Assembly: GCA_034432795.1 (NCBI GenBank)
Contig: DAOUBF010000078.1
Coordinates: 62,001 to 126,000 of the forward strand
DNA length: 64,000 bases
From: DAOUBF01 sp034432795
Lineage (GTDB): Bacteria > Chloroflexota > Anaerolineae > DSLN01
Direction of reading: 5' to 3'
Shown: positions 13,373 to 20,134 of the stretch, in pieces
Layout: each line of letters starts with the position of its first letter
Position numbering within the stretch: the stretch's first letter is position 1
Translations under genes and position numbers: made by a program
The notes under the pieces: generated by a model
Database searches by the model: none
What the model saw: only the letters and a program-made list of their open reading frames with translations
Told to the model about the DNA's origin: nothing

Positions 13373-16255
13373 ATGAGCCAGGCCCCGCCTTCCGTACACC
13401 AGCTCATCCATGACCACCGGCCAGGCTCGCCGGTGACGCCGCAGGGAGCAGAGGGGGCCGAGGGCGAGACCCCGCCAGGGGATGAGGCCATCGGCCTGGA
13501 GGCGTTGCACAGGGCGCTGCGCCTGGCGCAACGCCAGCAGACGTTTAGCGCCGCCGCCGCTGCCATCCTGAAGGCACGCATCCCGCAAGACGTATATACT
13601 ACCGCCGCCTCTGAACTCATCGGCCTGGGCCTGTATGCCCATATTCTCAAACTGGAGCCGGATGGACAGCACCTGTCCATCGCCCACATGGCCTTCCCGC
13701 CCTCGGTCCTGCGCACGCTTATCACCGCAGCGGACCCGCCGCGACGCATCCCTCTTCAGGCTGTGCCGCTCTGCGCCGCCGCCCTGTCTGAGGGGTGCGC
13801 CCAGTTTGCCCCGGAGGCCCGGCCCTACCTGGAGGCGCTGCTGGGGGAGGCCGTCGGCCAGGCGCGGCCTTTTATTGAAGGGCAAAGCGCCATCCTGGCC
13901 CCTCTTGTTTGCCAGGGGCAGCCCTATGGCCTGCTGGCTGTCACTGGCCCGCTGACGCCGGAGGATGTGCCAGCGCTGGCGACGCTGGCCGGGCAGGTCT
14001 CTGCCGCCCTGGAGAACGCCCGGTTGTATGCGGAGGCGCACCGCCGCGCTGAACACATGCGCCTGGCCCAGGAGATCGGCAGCGCCATGGCGCTGATCGC
14101 TGATCTGGACGTCTTGCTCCAGACGGTGATCACACGCATGAAACAGGCATTTGGCTACAGCCATGTGGCTGTGGGGCTGATTGAAGATGACCACGTTGTC
14201 TTCCACTATGCGGAAGGGGTTGTCTCGCGTATTCCTCTTGGCCAGGGGCTGATCGGTGCGGTGGCGCAAACGGGCCAGCCTGCGCTTGTGCCCTGCGGGG
14301 GACAGACGACGGACGAGGGACGGCCCCAATGGGCACCCCTGCCCCAGATGTGCGCCGAACTGGTTGTGCCCATCCTCCTGGGCCAGCAGCCGATCGGTGT
14401 GCTGGACGTGCTCAGCGACCAGGTTGGGGGGCTGGATGCCCAGGACCTGGAGATGGTGCAGGCGCTGGCCGGCCAACTGGCGGCGGCCATCCAAAACGCC
14501 CGGTTGTATCAGCAGGTCTCGCGCCAGGCCGAGGAGGTGAGCGCACTGCTGGCCTCCGCCGCCGTAATTACCTCTAGCCACACCCTTCACGACCGGCTGT
14601 GGGCTATTGCCAAACAGGCGGTTGACCTGGTCCAGGCCGACGGTGGCACAATCTACCTGCTGGATGAGGACGGCCTGACGCTGCGACCGCTGGTGGCGCT
14701 GGAGGAGTACGCCGCCGAAGTGCTGGCCACGCCCTTGCGCCTGGGCGAGGGCATCACCGGCAGCGTGGCCCGTTCGGGCGTGGGCGAGATTGTGAACGAT
14801 GTGCTCAGCGACCCGCGCGCCTATCAGATCCCCGGCACACCACGCGAGCGCGAGAGCCTGGTCTCCGTGCCCCTGGCCGTCCAGGGCAAGGTGATCGGGG
14901 TGATGTCGCTGGTGCGCAAAGGCGGGCGCGGCTTTGTGCCCCACGACCTGGAACTGCTCACCAGCCTGGCGCATCACGCAGCTATCGCCATCAAGAACGC
15001 GCAATTGTTAGAGGAGGCTCGCCATCGGGCCGAGCAACTCCATGCGCTTTACAGCGTGGCGGTCACCGCTGGGCGCAGCCTGGAACTGAATGAGATGCTG
15101 GATGCGGTGCTGGCCGAGGTGTTGCGCGTCACCGGCCTGGAGGTGGCCTTTATCCATCTGATTGATGACAATAAGGTCCTGCAAGCCACGCCCCCCTTGC
15201 GCCTGGCCGCCCAACGGGGCAGCACCAAATTGGCCTTGCACGGCGCGCGCCTGCACCTGGATGAGGGCATCCTGAAGCACGCGGCGGCCACAGGCAAGGT
15301 CACTATGGGCAGCGTGGGCCTGGCTGACGAAGCCGTGATCATCGCCGTGCCCTTCTGGGCCAAAGGACGGCTGCTGGGCGTGCTCAGCGTGGGCGGGCCA
15401 GGGCGAGACTACGCCACCAGTGACATCGCTGGCGCTGAGCAGGTACACCTGCTGGGGGCGCTGGCCCAGCAGGTGGCTGGCGCTATTGAGAATGCGCAAT
15501 TGGTTCAGGCCCTGCGCCAGCGGGCGGAGAGCCTGGAACGCGCCTACGCGGAACTGGCCGAGGCCGACCGGCTCAAAGACGAGTTGATCCAGAACATCTC
15601 GCACGAATTGCGCACGCCCCTCACCTTTGTCAAAGGGTATGCCGACCTGCTGGCGAATGGCGACCTGGGGCCGCTGCTGCCGGAGCAGGCAGAAGCGGTG
15701 CAGATGATCGTGCAGAAGGCCAACGTGCTCGTCCGCCTGGTCAGCGACATCATCTCCCTCCATGCCGTCAGCCCCAGCACGCTTGTCCCCCAGCAGATCA
15801 ACCTGACCGACCTGGCTGAGTCCATTGTCGCCCGGCTGGACCCGCAGAAGCTCCTGGCCGAGGCAGGCATCGCCCTCCGCTGCGACTTCGCCCCCAACGT
15901 ACCGCCCGTGCGCGCCGACCCCGACCGCATGGCGCAGGTGTTGGAGAACCTGCTGTCCAACGCCATCAAGTTCTCCCCGGACGGGGGCCAGATCACCGTG
16001 CGCATCTGGCCGGAGGATGGGCTGGTGTACACTGCCGTCTCGGACACGGGCATCGGCATCCCGCCGGACAAGCTGGCCCGCATCTTTGAACGCTTCTACC
16101 AGGTGGATGGCTCCACCACGCGACGCTTTGGCGGCGCCGGCCTGGGGCTGACGCTGTGCAAGCAGATCGTTGAGGCGCACGGCGGCCAGATTTACGTGGA
16201 GAGCGAACTGGGCAAAGGGACCACCTTCTGGTTCACCCTGATGGCGGCGGCATAG
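13373..16255 (+). CDS. Soluble sensor histidine kinase with four GAF domains
   Basis: A 960-residue protein with no membrane segment. A disordered N-terminus (about 1-45) is followed by four GAF domains (about 60-222, 235-388, 395-548 and 555-712). Each ends in the helix pattern A-x-x-N-A-x-L, which leads into a coiled linker. HisKA contains HELRTPLTFVKGY (about 745) and the HATPase domain contains NAIKFSPDGG, DTGIGIPPDKL and GGAGLGL. It should autophosphorylate on that histidine in response to cytoplasmic small molecules or redox; the ligands are unknown. A GTG lies directly before ATG 13373. The convergent receiver gene at 16303 is a plausible partner. Confidence 0.9.
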   Translation: MSQAPPSVHQLIHDHRPGSPVTPQGAEGAEGETPPGDEAIGLEALHRALRLAQRQQTFSAAAAAILKARIPQDVYTTAASELIGLGLYAHILKLEPDGQHLSIAHMAFPPSVLRTLITAADPPRRIPLQAVPLCAAALSEGCAQFAPEARPYLEALLGEAVGQARPFIEGQSAILAPLVCQGQPYGLLAVTGPLTPEDVPALATLAGQVSAALENARLYAEAHRRAEHMRLAQEIGSAMALIADLDVLLQTVITRMKQAFGYSHVAVGLIEDDHVVFHYAEGVVSRIPLGQGLIGAVAQTGQPALVPCGGQTTDEGRPQWAPLPQMCAELVVPILLGQQPIGVLDVLSDQVGGLDAQDLEMVQALAGQLAAAIQNARLYQQVSRQAEEVSALLASAAVITSSHTLHDRLWAIAKQAVDLVQADGGTIYLLDEDGLTLRPLVALEEYAAEVLATPLRLGEGITGSVARSGVGEIVNDVLSDPRAYQIPGTPRERESLVSVPLAVQGKVIGVMSLVRKGGRGFVPHDLELLTSLAHHAAIAIKNAQLLEEARHRAEQLHALYSVAVTAGRSLELNEMLDAVLAEVLRVTGLEVAFIHLIDDNKVLQATPPLRLAAQRGSTKLALHGARLHLDEGILKHAAATGKVTMGSVGLADEAVIIAVPFWAKGRLLGVLSVGGPGRDYATSDIAGAEQVHLLGALAQQVAGAIENAQLVQALRQRAESLERAYAELAEADRLKDELIQNISHELRTPLTFVKGYADLLANGDLGPLLPEQAEAVQMIVQKANVLVRLVSDIISLHAVSPSTLVPQQINLTDLAESIVARLDPQKLLAEAGIALRCDFAPNVPPVRADPDRMAQVLENLLSNAIKFSPDGGQITVRIWPEDGLVYTAVSDTGIGIPPDKLARIFERFYQVDGSTTRRFGGAGLGLTLCKQIVEAHGGQIYVESELGKGTTFWFTLMAAA

Positions 16256-16256
16256 C

Positions 16257-16282
16257 AGGGGCACGGCGCCGCCGTGCCTCTA
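16257..16282. repeat. GGGGCACGGC palindromic repeat
   Basis: GGCACGGC, a 3-base loop and GCCGTGCC lie between convergent kinase and receiver genes. The sequence is closely related to the palindrome at 35928. There is no T-tract; it may act as a transcript-end hairpin. Confidence 0.6.
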
Positions 16283-16302
16283 CACCTGCGCTCAGGCTGG
16301 CA

Positions 16303-16680
16303 CTACCTGTGCGCCGCAACCTGGTGGATAGTAGCCAGCAGGTCGTGGTTGAGGCGGGCCTTACTGACGAAGGCAGCCGCGCCATAGGCGGCTGCCGCTT
16401 CGCGGTAGGCCTGGCCGTCCAGGAGGGAGACGATGATGATAGCCACCTCCGGAAGCTCAGCCCGCAGGCGGCGCATCCCCGTCAGCCCATCCATCCCCGG
16501 CAGGTTGATGTCCATCAGGAGCATATCGGGCCTGGCCCCTGCGCGGATGAGGGCCAGGGCCTCGTCCACACTGCGCGCCGTGCCCACCACCTGGAGGTGA
16601 GGCTGCGTGCCCAGGTAGCCGGATAAGGCACGCAGGAACGCTGCGCTGTCGTCCACCAGAAGCAGTTTAAGCGGGATCAT
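16303..16680 (-). CDS. Stand-alone response regulator receiver domain
   Basis: A 125-residue CheY-like protein. LLLVDDSAAF carries the acidic pair, LLMDINLPGMDG the phosphoacceptor aspartate (about residue 55), IIVSL the Ser/Thr position and VSKARL the conserved lysine. No output domain is present, so it acts by protein interaction or as a phosphate relay. It converges on the four-GAF kinase, a likely partner. Its upstream region contains a dispersed AACGGATT repeat. Confidence 0.88.
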   Translation of the reverse strand: MIPLKLLLVDDSAAFLRALSGYLGTQPHLQVVGTARSVDEALALIRAGARPDMLLMDINLPGMDGLTGMRRLRAELPEVAIIIVSLLDGQAYREAAAAYGAAAFVSKARLNHDLLATIHQVAAHR

Positions 16681-16711
16681 GGCACTCTATGGATGAGTTC
16701 ACAACGTCGCC

Positions 16712-16811
16712 AGTTTCCTTGACCCCTGTAGATAATCCGTTCAATCCGTTCTCAGAATCCGTTGACAGCAATCCGCTGAGTACCACTTCGGCGACAGGAA
16801 TCAAGGAAATT
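16712..16811. repeat. AACGGATT repeat element with terminal inverted repeats, copy 2
   Basis: A 100-base element bounded by AGTTTCCTTGACCCCTGT and ACAGGAATCAAGGAAATT, which are inverted copies (15 of 18 positions). The inside carries four AATCCGTT-type units. Bases 16712-16784 match 26720-26792 at 70 of 73 positions. This is the most transposon-like copy of the family. Confidence 0.75.
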
Positions 16812-16951
16812 GTAATGAATTTGTGTGGCCTGACCATCGGGGGATGCCCTGAAATCAGCCCTCAGTAGTCAGTATCCGGTCGTCAGACTCGCCAGCACAG
16901 AAACCCGGTTTCTCAAAGGAACCGGGTTTCTCGTGAACATTACGCCGGGGA
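16812..16951. other. Non-coding stretch with short tandem repeat
   Basis: No gene is supported. Contains AAACCCGGTTTCTC followed by GAACCGGGTTTCTCG, a short direct and inverted repeat of AACCGGGTTTCTC near 16902-16936. Confidence 0.5.
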
Positions 16952-17797
16952 TTACGCCACCTCGCCTCGCGTTGGCCTCTCGTCGCGGCGGTAAGGGACC
17001 GGGATGTATTGGACGGAGGGGCGGCGCTGGCGCGGCTGGGGGTACAGGCTCATCAGGCGGTAGATCGCTTCCGGCATCTCGGACGAGACCGGCAGGCCCA
17101 TCGCCCGCGCCTCCTCCACCGAGATGGGGTAATCGTGCGTCCAGCGCCCGCTGGAGAGCACCTGGGCCAGCGTCTCGGCCCGTTCGCGCTCCATGCCATT
17201 CCCCATGAGAATCTCCGCCACCGTGTTGCATACCTGGCTCACCGCTTTACGGGCGACATCGGCCAGGATCAACGTCTCGTCCGAGATAGAGGCGAGAGGC
17301 TTGACCTCCAGGACACTCAACACCGAGGCCGCCGGCCACTGGCCGATCTGGGGGTCCACCGGGCCGAGCACAGCGTTGGGGTCCATGACGATCTGATCGG
17401 CGGCAAGGGCGATCAGCGTCCCGCCGGAGAGGGCATAGTGGGGCACAAAGACCGTCACCGGGGCTTTGTGGCGAAGAAGGGCGTGCGCGATCTGTTCGGC
17501 GGCGATGACCAGGCCGCCGGGGGTATGTAAAATGAGGTCAATCGGCGTGTCCGGCGAGGTCAGGCGAATGGCTCGCAGCAGGTCCTCGGAATCGTCAATG
17601 TCAATGTAGCGCGAGAGGGGCAGCCCCAACAAAGAAATGGTTTCCTGGCGGTGGATCAATGTAATCACGCGGGAATGGCGTGTCTGTTCAATCTCGCGGA
17701 TGGCCGCTTCGCGGGCGCGTTCCAGCAGCCATTGCCGCAGCGCCGGCAGCATGGCGGAGAGCAGAAAGAGCAGCCAGATGAGCGAAATCAAGTCCAC
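16952..17797 (-). CDS. ClpP-class serine protease of the SDH/SppA-like membrane type
   Basis: A 281-residue protein with an N-terminal membrane anchor (LISLIWLLFLLSAMLPAL) and a ClpP/crotonase-fold domain. LILHTPGGLV and PHYALSGGTLIALAADQI are the oxyanion and nucleophile-serine motifs of the serine-dehydrogenase-proteinase family. MDPNAVLGPVDPQIG is also typical. It probably cleaves membrane or membrane-proximal peptides; the substrate is unknown. GTG 17797 is chosen because AGGAGGG lies just upstream; a TTG at 17833 overlaps the preceding stop codon. It is the last gene of a four-gene minus-strand cluster. Confidence 0.8.
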   Translation of the reverse strand: MDLISLIWLLFLLSAMLPALRQWLLERAREAAIREIEQTRHSRVITLIHRQETISLLGLPLSRYIDIDDSEDLLRAIRLTSPDTPIDLILHTPGGLVIAAEQIAHALLRHKAPVTVFVPHYALSGGTLIALAADQIVMDPNAVLGPVDPQIGQWPAASVLSVLEVKPLASISDETLILADVARKAVSQVCNTVAEILMGNGMERERAETLAQVLSSGRWTHDYPISVEEARAMGLPVSSEMPEAIYRLMSLYPQPRQRRPSVQYIPVPYRRDERPTRGEVA

Positions 17798-17829
17798 GTT
17801 GACCCTCCTGAAGCGTCCTGGGTAAGCTG

Positions 17830-18573
17830 TCAAACAGGTGGCCAGGGAACAGTTTCCGGCTCTGGAAAGACACCGTCGGCGAGCAGGCGGTCCAACCGCT
17901 GGCGCAGCGCAGCCATCTCTGCGGGCAGCAACAGCTCCTGCAGCGCAGCGTGGAGCACGGCGGGCGGCCGCAGGCTGCCGCGCAGGGCGCGCATGTCGGC
18001 CAGCAGCGCGGGCGGGATGGGCTGGCCGGTGAATTCCCAGATGACCGTGCGCAGCTTGGGTTCGGCATGAAAAGTGATGCCGTGATCAATGGCCCAGACG
18101 CGCCCATCGCGCCCCAGCAGGCAGTGCCCCGCCTTGCGGTCGGCATTGTTCACGATCAGGTCAAAGGCGGCGATGCGCTGGACCTCATCCACGCGCTCGT
18201 GGTGGAAGGTAAAATAGTTCGCCTGGGGGTCGTTATCAATGTAGAGCTGGACCGCGCCGGTGCCCTGAGGCCCATCGCGGATGACGGTGGGCGGGATACG
18301 CGGCCAGCCCAGGGCGCGGCTGACCAGGTAGGCCGCGTACTCGCGCCGATACAACGTCCCTCGCGGGAAGTCCCACAGGGGGCGCTCCCCGCGCCGGGGC
18401 TTGTACACCGCCATACACCTCAGGTCGCCATCCTCAACGGAAACCAGGTAGGTGGTGTTGGAACTCCAGGGGAGCAAGCCATGCATGTGCATCTTCCCCC
18501 GGCAGAGCAGGTCCACGACCCGTTCCACCGGGATGGCGTTGATCTCATCATCAGGGGGGCGGGCTTCGTGCAT
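17830..18573 (-). CDS. SCO1664-family protein (PI3/4-kinase-like fold)
   Basis: A 247-residue conserved protein of unknown function, recognised from its motifs YKPRRGERPLWDFP, LYRREYAAYLVSRALGW, IAAFDLIVNNADRKAGHCL and VWAIDHGITFH. The N-N-x-D-R and D-H-G elements resemble the catalytic and metal-binding loops of phosphatidylinositol-kinase-like enzymes, so a kinase activity is possible. In Actinobacteria and Chloroflexi this family occurs beside DUF3090 and a histidine-phosphatase gene, as here. ATG 18573 is used; a TTG at 18582 is an alternative. Its start lies within a dispersed repeat. Confidence 0.85.
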   Translation of the reverse strand: MHEARPPDDEINAIPVERVVDLLCRGKMHMHGLLPWSSNTTYLVSVEDGDLRCMAVYKPRRGERPLWDFPRGTLYRREYAAYLVSRALGWPRIPPTVIRDGPQGTGAVQLYIDNDPQANYFTFHHERVDEVQRIAAFDLIVNNADRKAGHCLLGRDGRVWAIDHGITFHAEPKLRTVIWEFTGQPIPPALLADMRALRGSLRPPAVLHAALQELLLPAEMAALRQRLDRLLADGVFPEPETVPWPPV

Positions 18574-18574
18574 G

Positions 18575-18664
18575 GTACTCAACAGATTATCAGGTACTCA
18601 ACGGATTATCTACAGGAATCAAGGAAACTAACGTCGCCTTCGGCAACAGGAATCCAGGAAATTG
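18575..18664 (+). repeat. AACGGATT/ACAGGAATCAAGGAAACT repeat, copy 3
   Basis: Two GGTACTCAACRGATTATC units are followed by ACAGGAATCAAGGAAACT (18612-18629), AACGTCGCCTTCGG and a second ACAGGAATCCAGGAAATT (18646-18663). This is the same order as copy 1. Confidence 0.75.
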
Positions 18665-18693
18665 GTCACACAAGGCGAATCCGTTCCGTCCCG

Positions 18694-19233
18694 CTAGAAC
18701 TCCGGCGGGGGGTGACCGTTGCGGCGCGGGCAGAAGTGGCCCTCCGGGTCAATCGGCTCACCGCAGTGGCCGCAAATGGGGCGGCCAGCCGCCACGACCC
18801 TGGCCGTGTGTTGGCTCAGCGCCCGCATTTGCTGGCGCGTGGCCCAAAAGCGGGCCACCGCCAGCGGCTGCGCTGGCTCATCCCCCGGGGGGAGTTCCTG
18901 CACCACCAGCACAATCAGGTCACGGTCGGCGTCGTACCCCAGGCTCATCTGGCCGATGCGGAACTCCGGCGAGATCGGCTCCTCAAGCTGCATCTGGGAG
19001 GCGGGGACCTCGCCTGGGCCGGGGTTCAGATGCGGGGCGCGCTCCGCCAATTCATCCAGCAGCCGTTCAATGGCTGTGGCCAGCGCCTGGGCCTGCTCCT
19101 TCTCCATGAGCAGCGTCACCAGTGTGCGGCCCCGCCGCGCCTGGAGATAAAATGTGCGTTTGCCCGGCGGGCCGATGGCGTCAATGGTAATGCGGTTCAC
19201 CGGGTTCAGATCAAAACGAAGCTCATCCATCAT
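18694..19233 (-). CDS. DUF3090-family protein with C-terminal zinc-ribbon remnant
   Basis: A 179-residue protein matching the DUF3090 pattern (IDAIGPPGKRTFYLQARRG, then LLMEKEQAQALA and EFRIGQMSLGYDADRDLIVL). Its C-terminus has CGHCGEP and HFCPRRNGH, a likely metal-binding knuckle. The function is unknown; the family is a component of the conserved trio with the SCO1664 family and the MSMEG_4193 phosphatase. It lies 37 bases after the phosphatase gene on the same strand. Confidence 0.85.
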   Translation of the reverse strand: MMDELRFDLNPVNRITIDAIGPPGKRTFYLQARRGRTLVTLLMEKEQAQALATAIERLLDELAERAPHLNPGPGEVPASQMQLEEPISPEFRIGQMSLGYDADRDLIVLVVQELPPGDEPAQPLAVARFWATRQQMRALSQHTARVVAAGRPICGHCGEPIDPEGHFCPRRNGHPPPEF

Positions 19234-19270
19234 GACCGTTCGGCTTTCTCAGCAGTCTCTGCCATCGGAT

Positions 19271-19990
19271 TTATCCGACAGCTTTCGCTGCCCCTTCGCT
19301 TCCAGGGGCCGAGGCTTCGGCGGCCGGCTCGCGGTGGTCCTCGCTGGCCTTCTCCGGCGGTTCAGGCCGCCCGGCAGCGCGTTGCAAATAACTCAGGTCG
19401 CCGGTAACGTTCAGGCTGATCAAGGCCGTGCCCTGTTCGCCCAGCATCAGCACCGTCACCGAGGCCGTGCTCACATACAGACGGTGGAAATAATTCAGGT
19501 CCAGCCCCAGATAGTGGCAGACGGCTGCCCTGATCGGATCGGCGTGGGACACGACGGCGACCACACCGTCGGGGTGGGTGTGGCGGATGGCCTCAATTTC
19601 GGCCACCATCCGCGCCTGCACCTCATCTATGGTCTCGCCGCCGGGGATGCGCACGCCCCTGGGATGCTCGTGGAGTGCTTTCCAGGCCTGGCTTCCCTCC
19701 ACATCCTGAATGGCCTTCCCTGTCCATTCCCCGATGCGCGTTTCGGCCAGCCCATCGCGCACCTGCACCTCCAGTCCATGCGGGGCGGCGATGATCTGGG
19801 CGGTCTGCAGGGTGCGCTCAAGCGGGCTGGAGTAGACGGCCTGGAGGGGGACGAAGGCCAGTCGGCCCGCCAGGGCGTACACCTCCCGCCGCCCGGCCTC
19901 GTTCAACATCACGCCGGGGGTCCAGCCAGCCAGGCGCTTCTGCGCTACCATATCGGTCATGCCGTGTCGGATCAGGAGTAGAACCGTCAT
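19271..19990 (-). CDS. MSMEG_4193-type histidine phosphatase (phosphoglycerate-mutase superfamily)
   Basis: A 239-residue enzyme. LLLIRHGMT holds the phosphohistidine, YSSPLERTLQTAQ and ETRIGEWTG are family motifs, and VVSHADPIRA holds the second catalytic histidine. The C-terminal about 35 residues are Ala/Glu/Pro-rich and probably disordered. The position as first gene of the trio and the sequence style fit the MSMEG_4193 group; the substrate is unknown. A promoter ends 7 bases before the ATG and no ribosome-binding site is visible, so the mRNA is probably leaderless. Confidence 0.88.
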   Translation of the reverse strand: MTVLLLIRHGMTDMVAQKRLAGWTPGVMLNEAGRREVYALAGRLAFVPLQAVYSSPLERTLQTAQIIAAPHGLEVQVRDGLAETRIGEWTGKAIQDVEGSQAWKALHEHPRGVRIPGGETIDEVQARMVAEIEAIRHTHPDGVVAVVSHADPIRAAVCHYLGLDLNYFHRLYVSTASVTVLMLGEQGTALISLNVTGDLSYLQRAAGRPEPPEKASEDHREPAAEASAPGSEGAAKAVG

Positions 19991-19997
19991 ATCGCCT

Positions 19998-20026
19998 AGT
20001 GTAGCGATGTTGGGATGTTGTGTCAA
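19998..20026 (-). promoter_or_regulatory. Sigma70-type promoter at leaderless distance
   Basis: On the minus strand TTGACA, 17 bases and TACACT. The ATG of the phosphatase gene begins 7 bases after the -10 box, which places the predicted transcription start on or next to the start codon. Confidence 0.75.
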
Positions 20027-20134
20027 CCGCTCGCAGCCCACTTGCCCCGCCACCCCGCCCATGCTATACTTCCTTGCACCCTGCTCACCTGGGGTCCAGG
20101 CGCCCGCTGGCCCCTGGCGGCGCCTCATCACCCA

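Noticed and set aside
13157..15004. Long minus-strand frame of 615 codons opposite the four-GAF kinase
   Set aside because: Typical antisense shadow in GC-rich DNA; Gln/His/Arg-rich with no domain.
16257..16282. Intrinsic terminator between kinase and receiver
   Set aside because: There is no T-run on either strand; it is better described as a palindromic repeat.
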